The position numbers were made by a program, and so were the translations under genes. From NCBI RefSeq assembly GCF_010894435.1, contig NZ_JAAIXZ010000018.1, positions 62,001 to 126,000 of the forward strand: 64,000 bases of DNA, read 5' to 3'. This stretch comes from Pyxidicoccus trucidator. Its GTDB lineage: Bacteria > Myxococcota > Myxococcia > Myxococcales > Myxococcaceae. The notes below the pieces were generated by a model. The model was given only the letters and a program-made list of their open reading frames with translations. It made no database searches and was not told the origin of the DNA. Positions within the stretch are counted from its first letter, which is position 1. Each line of letters begins with the position of its first letter. This document shows, one piece after another, positions 47,146 through 55,721 of this stretch.

Positions 47146-47346
47146 TCACCAGCCCTTGACGCCGCCGCCGCCCGCCTGCGTGCCACCCGCGTCGGGAGCC
47201 CCGGCGTCCGGGGAGCCCGAGCCGCCCGTGCCTTCGGTCTCGCGGGAGCGGTCCTCCGCCGTGCGCTTGCCCTGGTCGCAGCCCGTGGCGCCTCCGACCA
47301 GCGCGCCGCCCATCACCAGCACCTGGAACAGCTTCCGGTAGTCCAT
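47146..47346 (-). CDS. Small lipoprotein, unknown function
   Basis: 66 residues from ATG 47346. The start DYRKLFQVLVMGGALVGGATGC is a lipoprotein signal peptide, with the lipobox Cys following GGAT. The mature part is short, disordered and Gly/Ala/Asp-rich (SPDAGAPDAGGTQAGGGG). Frame extension upstream to 47466 does not look coding. Such small Gly/Asp-rich lipoproteins are frequent in myxobacteria; function cannot be told. Confidence 0.65.
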   Translation of the reverse strand: MDYRKLFQVLVMGGALVGGATGCDQGKRTAEDRSRETEGTGGSGSPDAGAPDAGGTQAGGGGVKGW

Positions 47347-47528
47347 GTCCTGCCTGAACCTTTCCGACGGCGGGTTCGGCCCGCGCGCCACCTGGGGAGG
47401 CACCACCCTACCCCGGTACGGTGCTCCCGGGTGTGCCCCCCGGTGCGGAAGCGTGGACGTGGACACTCAGGTGACGGAAGTGTTCCCCCCGTGGACCGGG
47501 CTGGCCATGCTGTGGGACGAGGAGAGCC

Positions 47529-48824
47529 ATGAAGCTCACGAGGCTGGTCGTCCACCACTACCGCGGCGTCGCGCCCGGCACCGAGCTGGTGTTCAGCCCG
47601 TCGCTCAACCTGGTGCTCGGGGAGAACGGCACCGGGAGGACCACGCTGCTGGAGCTCATCTCCACCGTCGTCGGCTCGGACTTCTCCGGCCTCATCCATG
47701 AGACGTTCTCCCTCGAGTACGACCTGACCTTCCCGGGGATGAAGCTCCACGTCTTCGTCCGCAACGAGCAGACCGTCACCCCGCCGGAGCCGGACGAGCC
47801 TCCCCGCAAGGGCTCCGCGCTGCTGCCCCTGCGCACGCCTCAGACGGGAGCGTCGGGACTTCACCCTCGCATCGAGGTGGACCTGCGACTCACGTCTCCC
47901 CCGGCCCGGCTGCTGATGCGCGCTGACGAGGCGGGCATCGACTGCAAGCTGGACGGTGAGTCCGCGTGGTCTCGGACCATGGCCTGGTCGCTGCTGGACC
48001 GCTCGGTGTGGACGCTGCTCTTCATGACGGCGCAGTACATCGACAAGGACATGAAGGAGCGGCTCAAGGAGTTGCTGCGCCGCACCTTCCTGCTGGCGCC
48101 CCAGCGATTCGACGAGTCGCTCGGGATGTTCGAGCGCATCGGCGGCATCCGGTACGCCATGGAGGTGCGGGACGGGGAGGTGTTCCCGCTCGGGCTGATG
48201 GCGCTGCCCACGTGGATGCCGGCCTGGCTGCGGGAGCAGGTGGAGCGCGAGGCCCCGCCGGACGTGCTGGAGCTACGGCACGACGTGCTCGAACGGAGCT
48301 TCCTGGCGCGGTTCGTGGCCCTGGCGGGCTTCGCGTCCGGAACGTTCCGGGTGGAGGTGCAGGAGAAGCGCTCGTTCGAGAACGGCGGGCGCGTGGGCTT
48401 CGGTGGGTTCGGCTTCCACTTCACGCGAAGGGACGGCCAGGGGCTGTCGCACGCGGAGCTGGGCTTCGGCCAGAAGCGGCTGCTGTCCTTCCTCTACTAC
48501 CTGGACGTGAACGAGGACTTCGCCATCACGGACGAGCTGGCCAACGGCCTGCACCCGCGCTGGGTGGAGGCCTGCATGCGGGAGCTGGGGACACGGCAGG
48601 TCTTCCTCACCAGCCAGAACCCGCTTCCCTTCGAGCACACGCTGTTCTCGTCAGCGGAAGAGCTGCGGTCCTCGCTCCTGCTGTGCGGCAAGGAGCCCCA
48701 GGAGGGCCAGGCTCGCATCGCCTGGTCCAATCCGTCCTGGTCGGCGGCCGGAGCGCTCTTCGATGCCTACCGGCTGGGCGCGCGTCCCCTGGGAGCGCTC
48801 CTGCGTGAGCAGGGCATGTGGTGA
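47529..48824 (+). CDS. Stand-alone AAA/SMC-like ATPase (AAA_21/RecF-type)
   Basis: 431 residues; a GAGGAGA ribosome site precedes the ATG. Walker A is GENGTGRTTLLE near residue 32, inside LVLGENGTGR. The middle is an all-alpha/beta insert in place of a long coiled coil. Near the C-terminus come the ABC-type signature region ELGFGQKRLLSFLYYLD and a Walker B DFAITDELANGLHPRW, then a switch-like VFLTSQNP. This is the OLD/RecF-style ABC ATPase head found in many defence systems, but no TOPRIM or nuclease domain is present and no partner gene adjoins it, so its role is open. It converges on a lipase-like gene, with 12 bases between. Confidence 0.88.
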   Translation: MKLTRLVVHHYRGVAPGTELVFSPSLNLVLGENGTGRTTLLELISTVVGSDFSGLIHETFSLEYDLTFPGMKLHVFVRNEQTVTPPEPDEPPRKGSALLPLRTPQTGASGLHPRIEVDLRLTSPPARLLMRADEAGIDCKLDGESAWSRTMAWSLLDRSVWTLLFMTAQYIDKDMKERLKELLRRTFLLAPQRFDESLGMFERIGGIRYAMEVRDGEVFPLGLMALPTWMPAWLREQVEREAPPDVLELRHDVLERSFLARFVALAGFASGTFRVEVQEKRSFENGGRVGFGGFGFHFTRRDGQGLSHAELGFGQKRLLSFLYYLDVNEDFAITDELANGLHPRWVEACMRELGTRQVFLTSQNPLPFEHTLFSSAEELRSSLLLCGKEPQEGQARIAWSNPSWSAAGALFDAYRLGARPLGALLREQGMW

Positions 48825-48836
48825 ACCGGGAGCGCG

Positions 48837-49790
48837 TTAGAAGCGCCCCGCGCGGGCCTCGTCGAAGTCCACCCGGTGCTTCATGTAGAGGGTGTCCAGC
48901 ATGTGGTTGCTGATGGGGTTGAGGTTGCCGTCGGTGAAGCGGTGCACCACGGCGCCCTTCCCCGCGTCCTTGATGAAGTCGAGCGGGTCGACGCTGCCGC
49001 CCAGGCCGGTGAGCGTGGGCACGGGGTCCGCGTTGTTGACGTAGTGGACGTAGTTGGGGCCGTCCGGGTAGCGGGTGGACGCGGCGCCGAAGGTCTCCAC
49101 GTCGAGCTTGCTCATGAGCTTCTCGACCTGCCCCTTCGACATCCCGTCTTCGATGCGCAGCCGGCGCTCCACGTCGAACAGCGCCCGCGCGGTGATGAGA
49201 CCGCCCTGGCTGTAGCCCATCAGGTGCACTTCGCGCCCGGCCTTCAGCTCGGAGTAGACGGTGTCCGCGAGCGTATCCACCGCGGGGTTGCGGCCCTTGT
49301 CCAGCTTGTCCGTCACGCACTGGGCCAGGTCGGCGACCAGCCCCTGGGTGGCGTTGTGGATGCCGACGACGCGAGCGTCGGCAGTCTCAGCGATGGCCTG
49401 CATCTCCTGAAGCTGCCCGGCCATGGGCGTCATGATGCCGTTGACGTAGAGGAGGGTCTTCGACGGGTTCGGATTGTCGAGCGGCGTGACGGCGGGGATG
49501 TCCTTGAGCGCGGTGCCGGGCGGGAAGGACTGGCCCTTGGCGCCGACGAACTTTCCATCGCTCATCCGGTCCGGCTTCGCGTCGCCCCCGAAGATGCGCT
49601 TCAGCTCGCTCAGGTGCGACGCCTCGAAGACATCCGCGCCCATCTTCACGAAGCGGGGGATGTCGGCCAGTCCCTGCTTCGCGGCATCCAGCACAGACCC
49701 GAGCGGGTTCTTCAGCGCCGTCGCGGAGCTACGAGCCGGGGTGGTGCTCGTGGGGACGGAGACACTACGGCTGCGGTCGATGGGGCTCAT
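48837..49790 (-). CDS. Lipase-like alpha/beta hydrolase, possible secreted effector
   Basis: 317 residues; AGGAGG-like GGAGGT lies 6 bases before the ATG. The N-terminus is Ser/Thr/Pro-rich and disordered, without a classical signal peptide. The hydrolase part has KTLLYVNGIMTPMAGQL (oxyanion loop), VHLMGYSQGGLITARAL (GYSQGG elbow with the nucleophile Ser), NNADPVPTL with a likely Asp, and FTDGNLNPISNHML with a likely His. The overall pattern resembles bacterial lipases and phospholipase effectors with a GxSxG elbow. Absence of a signal peptide together with a flexible N-terminus fits a type VI-style or other secretion route, but no apparatus genes are nearby. Confidence 0.75.
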   Translation of the reverse strand: MSPIDRSRSVSVPTSTTPARSSATALKNPLGSVLDAAKQGLADIPRFVKMGADVFEASHLSELKRIFGGDAKPDRMSDGKFVGAKGQSFPPGTALKDIPAVTPLDNPNPSKTLLYVNGIMTPMAGQLQEMQAIAETADARVVGIHNATQGLVADLAQCVTDKLDKGRNPAVDTLADTVYSELKAGREVHLMGYSQGGLITARALFDVERRLRIEDGMSKGQVEKLMSKLDVETFGAASTRYPDGPNYVHYVNNADPVPTLTGLGGSVDPLDFIKDAGKGAVVHRFTDGNLNPISNHMLDTLYMKHRVDFDEARAGRF

Positions 49791-50062
49791 GGGGGGACCT
49801 CCGGCCCACGGGGGCGATGGGCTTGCCTACCATTGTCTACAAAGATGGGACGGAAGTTGCGCGCCCACGGGTGAAGCCACGGGCGCGCTCCTGGAGCGGG
49901 TCCTTGATGCCCCGGGCATGCGATTCCAGGCGTCTCCGAGCAGGTCGCGCCATGGCATACCGGTGCCCGTCCCTGTGTGCTGTCTCCGGAGGCGGAGTGC
50001 GCTCCTGGTAGCGTCTGTCGGAACACCCGGCGGTGAGGGGGCGCCAGAACCGGGGAGCATGG

Positions 50063-51439
50063 ATGACCTTTCGTAAGGCCGTGTCGCTGTGGCTGGTGTT
50101 GCTCCTGACAAGCTGTGCGACGCCGCGCGTGGTGCGGTTGGAGACAGGCCAGGGCCACCCGCTCGAATACACCCCACCCTCCTCGGACCAATCCGTCCCG
50201 GTGGACGCGGCCGCGTTCGAGGAGGCACTGACGCAGCTGGTGCTGGAAGTGCCGCTGTCCATCCGCGCGCCTCAAGCCGGTGCACTGGTGCGTGCCACGT
50301 CCTCGGGCACCTGGGCCGCCGCGGACAGGGCGTGGCAACTGGCCCTGCGCAAGGACTACGGACGCTGGTGCCACGCCTTCGAGGCCCCGGGAGACTGCCT
50401 CTCGCTGCTGGAGGACGGCCTGGGACTCTCGCCCATGGACAAGCTGGCGATGGCCCTGGGCCTGTCGCTGGACCCCATGCACGAGAGCATCGCCGACGCG
50501 CTGGAGGACACCTTCAGCCCCACGCTCTTCAAGACGGTGGTGGTGTCCGCCCTGGTCTCCTGGGCGGTACTGGCGGCGAACCCGGAGCCCGTCTTCACCA
50601 AGGCGGCGGCGGTGCTTGCGGTGGTCATGGTGGCCTACCTGGGCGTCGACTCCTTCCTGGAGATGGTGCGGGCCTGCAGCGCGCTGAAGGAGGCCAGCGA
50701 CAGGGCCACCACGTTCCAGGAGCTGAATGCGGCCGGTACGCGCTTCGGCGCGGTGATGGGAGTGGAGGGCGCCCGCGTCTTCGTGCTGGTAGCGACGATG
50801 CTGGTGAGCAGGGGCATCGCAGGGAGCGCTTCGCGGCTGGCGGCGCGGCTGCCCCAATTGCCACGCTTCTCGGAGGCGTCGGCGCTGGCGGCAAGGCAGG
50901 TGGGGTTGAGGCTGGAGGCCGCGGCGGAGGTGACGTCCGTGGCCGTGGTGGAAGGGCAGCTCGTCATTGCCCTCGCACCCCATGCCGTCGCCATGACGGC
51001 CATGGGGTCAGGTGGCGGGAGCGCCGGGGTGAAGGTCCTGCCGTCCGGTGGTCCCGGAGAATGGGTCCAGGTGAACGAGTCGATGTCCGAGAGCTCACGT
51101 GCCTTCCAGGAGAGGGCAACCGGAGTGCCCAGGGGCTGGGCTTACCGGGTGAAGGGCGGTGGTGAGGAAGCGGACTTCGATGGCTTCGATCCGAAGGACG
51201 TCGCTCTGCTGGAGGTCAAAGGGCCCAATCTGGCGAAGTTCTTCAATGGAGAACTGGATCCCCAGTGGTTCTTCCGGGGCGCGGACAAATTCATCCAGCA
51301 GGCAAATCGTCAGTATAGAGCCGCTCAGGGAAGGCGGGTCCGTTGGATCGTCGCAGAGAAAAAATTCGCGGATGCATTGCGCAAGCTGTTCGACAAAAAC
51401 AACCTCGATAACGTCGAAATCAACCACCTTGCTCCCTGA
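50063..51439 (+). CDS. SitA-like lipoprotein toxin with C-terminal Tox-REase-5 nuclease domain
   Basis: 458 residues from ATG 50063, with GGAG 5 bases upstream. SLWLVLLLTSC is a lipoprotein signal with the lipobox Cys. A conserved alpha-helical delivery region spans about 25-330, including long hydrophobic helices (TVVVSALVSWAVLAANPEP; VFVLVATMLVSRGIA). The C-terminal tip carries a PD-(D/E)xK-like core, FDGFDPKDVALLEVKGP (Asp, and Glu-x-Lys), then basic DKFIQQANRQYR. This matches the Tox-REase-5 nuclease group. SitA lipoproteins of myxobacteria move between kin cells by outer-membrane exchange and kill those lacking immunity. Base composition falls toward A/T in the last 150 bases, consistent with tip swapping. 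The immunity gene follows after 11 bases. Confidence 0.9.
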   Translation: MTFRKAVSLWLVLLLTSCATPRVVRLETGQGHPLEYTPPSSDQSVPVDAAAFEEALTQLVLEVPLSIRAPQAGALVRATSSGTWAAADRAWQLALRKDYGRWCHAFEAPGDCLSLLEDGLGLSPMDKLAMALGLSLDPMHESIADALEDTFSPTLFKTVVVSALVSWAVLAANPEPVFTKAAAVLAVVMVAYLGVDSFLEMVRACSALKEASDRATTFQELNAAGTRFGAVMGVEGARVFVLVATMLVSRGIAGSASRLAARLPQLPRFSEASALAARQVGLRLEAAAEVTSVAVVEGQLVIALAPHAVAMTAMGSGGGSAGVKVLPSGGPGEWVQVNESMSESSRAFQERATGVPRGWAYRVKGGGEEADFDGFDPKDVALLEVKGPNLAKFFNGELDPQWFFRGADKFIQQANRQYRAAQGRRVRWIVAEKKFADALRKLFDKNNLDNVEINHLAP

Positions 51440-51450
51440 CCCTACGAAGA

Positions 51451-52173
51451 ATGACCGAGACCTACTACTCAGCCTGTTACTGGCCAGCCCGCTACGAGCC
51501 CGTTGAATCATGCGCCCAGCGGGCAGAGGACTTCTTTCAGCGAATCGGACCGTTGGAGCCAACCTGGAACCGCTGGCACGAGACAGGAAGTTCCTTCGAG
51601 AAAGCCCGCAAGCGTCAGGTCCAGGTAGATGCGGCGGCTTTCGTGAAACGCTTCCAGAAGAAAGAAAACCGAATCGGTCATGATGGTTTTCAGTATTGGC
51701 TATGGGCGGGTGACCACCCGAAGGAAACATCAGCCGTCAATGGCGCTTGCGGCTCAGGGGACCCTTGGTCGAGGCCGGCTTGCGTGCTCAATTCCCCCAG
51801 CAGGGGAGCTGTCGCGGAACGTGTCCTCACCGCTCCCGTGCTGACCGAGGTGGTGCGGGCCATGGCCCTGGCCTGGGATCCTGAATGTGGAATTGCCACG
51901 TCCGACCTCCACCGGGACACCACGTGGCAGCGCCCCCCGGTCGGCACCTTCACCGGCTGGGTGATGTACTTCTCGCGCCAGCGCGGCACCGTGCCTCCAC
52001 TCCCCGCCCCCGTCCGCATCGAACCCGTGGAGGACAAAGGCACCCTCATCCTCCTCACCCCCGAGCGCTTCACCGCTTCCAACCCGGAGCACGTCGCCCT
52101 CGCCGCACGCGTCCAGGAGCTGCTGGACCGGGCAGGCCTTCTGCGCCCGATGAATCAACCCGTGGCGAGATAG
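51451..52173 (+). CDS. Imm52-family immunity protein
   Basis: 240 residues, starting 11 bases after the toxin stop. The opening YYSACYWPARYEPVESCAQRAEDFF and the WNRWHETGSSFEKA segment match the Imm52 immunity family, which is typically encoded after Tox-REase-5 toxins. A later SGDPWSRPACVLN stretch and the C-terminal beta/alpha part (GTFTGWVMYFSRQRG) belong to the same fold. It lacks a signal peptide, so it neutralises the toxin in the cytosol. The first third has more A/T (for example around 51660-51700) than its neighbours, as expected of a horizontally exchanged toxin/immunity tip. Confidence 0.9.
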   Translation: MTETYYSACYWPARYEPVESCAQRAEDFFQRIGPLEPTWNRWHETGSSFEKARKRQVQVDAAAFVKRFQKKENRIGHDGFQYWLWAGDHPKETSAVNGACGSGDPWSRPACVLNSPSRGAVAERVLTAPVLTEVVRAMALAWDPECGIATSDLHRDTTWQRPPVGTFTGWVMYFSRQRGTVPPLPAPVRIEPVEDKGTLILLTPERFTASNPEHVALAARVQELLDRAGLLRPMNQPVAR

Positions 52174-52392
52174 GGGGCAGGAAACGAACGTCTTCCCGTC
52201 CACTCCAGCGCACCGCCAGTCTCAGCGCCTCAGCACCTTGGCCCCGTGATTCCGGACGCCTCGCACCCGAGCAGGCCGCCCTGGATGGGAATGGGCGTCA
52301 CGGCGGAGGAGGCGCCCTCTTGCGGATGAAGGGAACCTCTCGCGCCGTGGGATGTCTGAGGTGCCGCATCGCGGAATCCTCACGGAGTGGAC

Positions 52393-53736
52393 ATGCCATT
52401 GCGACACGCGGCCTGGCTCCTGCTGGCCATCTGGGGCTGTACGACGGGCAGCACCGCCACGAAGCGTCCCACCCACGAGGAGGCCGGGCTCGCCTTCATC
52501 GAGGACGACTATGGAGCCGCGCTCCGCCTGGCGCGCGCGCGGCACCTGCCCTTGTTCGTCGAGGCCTGGGCGCCCTGGTGCCAGTCCTGCCGCTCCATGC
52601 GCGCGACGGTGCTGACCGACCCGGCCCTCCATCCACGTGCCGACCGCTTCGTCTGGCTGGCCATCGACACGGACAAGCCCGGCAACGAGGCCTTCCTGCG
52701 GCGCTTCCCCGTGGACACCTGGCCGACGGTGCTCGTCCTCGACGCGGACAGGGAGACCGTGCTCGCGCGCTCGCTGGGCGCCGTGTCCGTCCCGCAGCTC
52801 CTCGGGTTCCTCGACGGGGCCGAGCGCGCCTTCCAGCAGGACCGCCGGGAGCGTCCAGTGGGCCTCGCCCGCGCGGATGCGCTCGCACACGCGGGCTCAC
52901 ACGGGGAGGCCATCACCTCCTATCAAGAGGCCCTCGCGAGGATGTCCCGGGAGGACCCGCTCCGCGCCGGCACGGTGGTGTCCCTGCTCAAGTCCCTCAA
53001 CGCGTCGGGTGCCTCGGCTGAGTGTATGCGGCTGACGGCCCGGGAGCTGTCGTCCCTGCCTCGCGTGGATGACCGCGCGCGGCTGCTGTACATCGGCATC
53101 GGCTGTGCCCTGGACCTGGAGACGGAGGAGGCGGTGGCGCTGCGCACGACGATGGAGGAGGAGGCCATCCGTGGCATCCAGTCCCCGGCGGAGGCGCTGC
53201 TTCCCGCCCTGCGCTCCTCCCTCTACGAGGCCACCTTGGAAGTACGGCAGGCGGCGGATGACGAGGCGGGGACGCGAAGAGTCGCGGAGGAGTGGCTCGC
53301 CTTCCTGGAAGCGGACGCCAGGAACGCGCGCAGCGCCGAGGAGCGCTCCGCGCTCGACAACCACCGACTGAGGGTCGCCCTGCTCCTGGAGGAGCCCGGA
53401 CGGGCCATCCCCGCGCTGGAGCAGAGCGAGCGTGAGCTGCCCGCCGACTACAACCCGCCCGCGCGGCTCGCCCTGCTGTACCTCATGTCCGGCCAGCTCG
53501 ACCGGGCACTGGGGGCCAGCGACCGCGCCCTGGCGATTGCCTGGGGCTTCGGGCGGAGCATGGTCGTCGCGACCCACGCACGGATTCTCCTCGCGCGTGG
53601 CGAGCGCGCGAAGGCGGAGCAACTGCTGAAGGACACGCTCCACGAGCTGGAGCGCGCACCGGAAGGCCTGAACACGCCCAGACAGCAGCGGGTGCTGCGC
53701 GCGACGCTCGACCTTGTTCAGGCCAAGGGGAACTGA
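52393..53736 (+). CDS. Thioredoxin-like lipoprotein with TPR-type C-terminus
   Basis: 447 residues from ATG 52393, with GGAG 5 bases upstream. LLLAIWGC is a lipoprotein signal. The thioredoxin-like domain (about 30-150) has WAPWCQSCRSM, a CxxC active site (Cys-Gln-Ser-Cys), and a cis-Pro region WPTVLVLDADRE. It lacks extra insertions, so it resembles DsbD-gamma/thiol-disulfide proteins at the inner or outer membrane. Residues 155-440 are helical repeats resembling TPRs (ALARADALAHAGSHGEAITS; LALLYLMSGQLDRALGASDRAL). A role as a redox factor for envelope proteins is likely. Confidence 0.88.
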   Translation: MPLRHAAWLLLAIWGCTTGSTATKRPTHEEAGLAFIEDDYGAALRLARARHLPLFVEAWAPWCQSCRSMRATVLTDPALHPRADRFVWLAIDTDKPGNEAFLRRFPVDTWPTVLVLDADRETVLARSLGAVSVPQLLGFLDGAERAFQQDRRERPVGLARADALAHAGSHGEAITSYQEALARMSREDPLRAGTVVSLLKSLNASGASAECMRLTARELSSLPRVDDRARLLYIGIGCALDLETEEAVALRTTMEEEAIRGIQSPAEALLPALRSSLYEATLEVRQAADDEAGTRRVAEEWLAFLEADARNARSAEERSALDNHRLRVALLLEEPGRAIPALEQSERELPADYNPPARLALLYLMSGQLDRALGASDRALAIAWGFGRSMVVATHARILLARGERAKAEQLLKDTLHELERAPEGLNTPRQQRVLRATLDLVQAKGN

Positions 53737-53848
53737 ACCCACGGAACCGCCACGTCGAAGCCCACCTCCGCGACTGCGACGCGGACACCTGTTCAGGCCC
53801 CGGGTCCGAACCCGTGACGCCACCCTCCGTCCCGTCGGGGCTCCCGAG

Positions 53849-54298
53849 TCAGTGTGAGCCCGGAGACGGAGGCTCGCTCCGCTCCGGCGCGGAGACCTTC
53901 TGCTCCACCCGCTTGCGCATCAGGCGCTTCGTGGCGGTCTCCTCCTCCTCCGTCCGCTGGCGTCGGCGCGCGAGCCCCTGCGTCTCGTCCACGAACCAGA
54001 ACATCACCCGGAAGAAGGCGGAGATGACGGTGATGAGCAGGGAGGACAGGAACCAGCTCAGCACCCACCCCGGCCAGCCCCCCACCACCACGTCGATGGC
54101 GTACGTGCCCGTCAGTGGCACCAGGACGAACGCGGCGTAGTGCGAGACGCAGTACGGGCACGACACCAGGTAGCCGAACCAGGCGTCCTTCCCGCCCAGC
54201 CGCTCACGCAGGGGGGCGAAGATGCGCTCCCTGGCGATGGTCTGCGACACCCCCATCACCACGGCGGAGACAGCGAAGAGCTGGAAGACATCCACCAT
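53849..54298 (-). CDS. Small inner-membrane protein (DUF1360-like)
   Basis: 149 residues from ATG 54298. It has three or four membrane helices: FQLFAVSAVVMGVSQTIA, YCVSHYAAFVLVPLTGTYAI, and WVLSWFLSSLLITVISAFF. The motif LVSCPYCVSHYAAF (paired Cys) is like the CPYC-containing DUF1360 membrane family. The charged tail (RRRQRTEEEETATKRLMRKR) is on the cytoplasmic side. The frame is open upstream of the ATG, but that sequence is not coding-like. Function is unknown. It is divergent from the sigma factor gene and shares the intervening promoter region. Confidence 0.75.
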   Translation of the reverse strand: MVDVFQLFAVSAVVMGVSQTIARERIFAPLRERLGGKDAWFGYLVSCPYCVSHYAAFVLVPLTGTYAIDVVVGGWPGWVLSWFLSSLLITVISAFFRVMFWFVDETQGLARRRQRTEEEETATKRLMRKRVEQKVSAPERSEPPSPGSH

Positions 54299-54484
54299 GC
54301 TCCGAAGGTGGAGATGACGCGGCAGGTAAGAAGGAGCACACCCGTCCTCCGAGGGCTTGTCCGCCTGCTCGCCGTCCACGGGGCTGCCGGGGGCTGGCGG
54401 GCGTTGGCCGGTGAACGGTCGGAAAGAGGTTCGGAACCGGCCCCTGTAAAAGTTACCAACTACCGCCCCTAAGCACCCCGGAGC

Positions 54485-54496
54485 GTTTGTGCAAAC
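54485..54496 (+). promoter_or_regulatory. Small dyad upstream of the sigma-54 promoter
   Basis: GTTTG-TG-CAAAC lies 36 bases before the -24 element, at about -60 to -75 from the expected transcription start. Enhancer-binding proteins often bind such dyads 60-150 bases upstream, but this one is short. Confidence 0.35.
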
Positions 54497-54531
54497 CCCC
54501 GTATCCACTTGGAAACGCCGCTGATCGGCCG

Positions 54532-54547
54532 TGGCACACGCATTGCG
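54532..54547 (+). promoter_or_regulatory. Sigma-54 (-24/-12) promoter of the sigma-32-type gene
   Basis: TGGCAC (54532-54537), five bases, then TTGCG (54543-54547). The GG and GC pairs are separated by exactly 10 bases, as the sigma-54 consensus requires. Transcription would start near 54558, leaving a 56-base leader to ATG 54614. Confidence 0.75.
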
Positions 54548-54613
54548 ATAGGCCAGTCCCGTCCGCAGTCGAGCGGTCCCCCAAGTTTCGATCTCTTTGC
54601 CCCGAGAGACACC

Positions 54614-55507
54614 ATGCAGACCTCCAACTCCTTCTCCGCCTCCCCCGACTCGCTCTCCACCTACCTCTCGGAGATCAACCGCTACCCGCTGCTCACGCAG
54701 CCGCAGGAGCAGGAGCTGTCCCGCCGCTTTCGCGCGGGCGACCTGGCCGCGGGCCACCACCTCGTCACGGCCAACCTGCGCTTCGTGGTGAAGGTGGCCT
54801 ACGAGTACCGCTCCTACGGCCTGAAGATGTCCGACCTCATCCAGGAGGCGAACATCGGCCTGATGAAGGCCGTGCAGAAGTTCGACCCGGACAAGGGCAT
54901 CCGCCTCATCTCCTACGCGGTGTGGTGGATTCGCGCGTACATCCAGAACTGCATCCTCAAGAACTGGAGCCTGGTGAAGCTCGGCACGACGCAGGCGCAG
55001 CGCCGGCTGTTCTTCAGCCTGGCCCGCACCCGCCGCGAGCTGGAGAAGCTGGGCGCCGGCGAGGGCGGCCACATCGTCAACGCCGAGGAGATTGCCAAGA
55101 AGCTGAACGTGAAGGCCTCCGAGGTGCGCGAGATGGAGCAGCGCATGGGCGGCCGTGATTTGTCCCTCGACGCCCCCATGGGCGAGGACGGCGACGCCAC
55201 GCACCTGGACTTTGTCGAGTCCGAGTCCGCCTCCGCGGTGGACGAGGTCGCCGACAAGCAGCAGGCGGACCTCACCCGCGAGCTGGTGCAGCGCGCCCTG
55301 CGCCGCCTGGACCCGCGCGAGCGCTTCATCATCGAGCAGCGCGTCATGGGCGACGCGGAGATGACCCTCAGCGAGCTGGGCGAGCACTTCGGCTTCTCCC
55401 GCGAGCGCGCCCGCCAGCTGGAGATTCGCGCCAAGGACAAGCTCAAGGCCGCGCTCGCGACGCTGATGGCCGAGGCCGGCGTGGACGAGGCCACCCTCGC
55501 CGCCTGA
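54614..55507 (+). CDS. rpoH: RNA polymerase sigma-32-type (RpoH-family) sigma factor
   Basis: 297 residues from ATG 54614, with GAGAG just upstream; the frame before it is not coding-like. Region 1.2/2 has LSTYLSEINRYPLLTQPQEQ, RFVVKVAYEYRSYGLKMSDLIQEANIGLMKA and YAVWWIRAYIQ. The QRRLFFSLARTRREL stretch is an RpoH box, the mark of sigma-32 relatives. Region 4 has the helix-turn-helix TLSELGEHFGFSRERARQLEIRAKDKL. It directs polymerase to heat-shock-type promoters; myxobacteria use such factors (SigB, SigC) in development, so either role is possible. A perfect sigma-54 promoter precedes it and two strong hairpins follow, making it a single-gene unit. Confidence 0.93.
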   Translation: MQTSNSFSASPDSLSTYLSEINRYPLLTQPQEQELSRRFRAGDLAAGHHLVTANLRFVVKVAYEYRSYGLKMSDLIQEANIGLMKAVQKFDPDKGIRLISYAVWWIRAYIQNCILKNWSLVKLGTTQAQRRLFFSLARTRRELEKLGAGEGGHIVNAEEIAKKLNVKASEVREMEQRMGGRDLSLDAPMGEDGDATHLDFVESESASAVDEVADKQQADLTRELVQRALRRLDPRERFIIEQRVMGDAEMTLSELGEHFGFSRERARQLEIRAKDKLKAALATLMAEAGVDEATLAA

Positions 55508-55524
55508 GTCACGACGACAACCCT

Positions 55525-55547
55525 CACGGGAGCGCACCGCTCCCGTG
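55525..55547 (+). terminator. First terminator hairpin after the sigma factor gene
   Basis: CACGGGAGCG-CAC-CGCTCCCGTG, a perfect 10-bp stem with a 3-base loop, 17 bases past the stop. Confidence 0.75.
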
Positions 55548-55560
55548 TCCGAGGTGAACC

Positions 55561-55598
55561 CGAGCCAGCGTGCCCACTCTCGTGGGCGCTCTGGCTCG
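55561..55598 (+). terminator. Second terminator hairpin after the sigma factor gene
   Basis: An 8-bp outer stem (CGAGCCAG with CTGGCTCG) and a 6-bp inner stem (GCCCAC with GTGGGC) flank a 3x3 internal loop and a TCTC loop. CGGTGTTTCTGG follows. Confidence 0.7.
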
Positions 55599-55721
55599 CG
55601 GTGTTTCTGGCTCCCTCGCGCTTCACAACCGCTGACGCTGCGCCGTCTCGCCGTGACGCGCCAGGCCCGGAGCGCACCCGGCCAGCGGTGAGCGCGCCCG
55701 TGAGGCGGAAGGAGAACCTCG

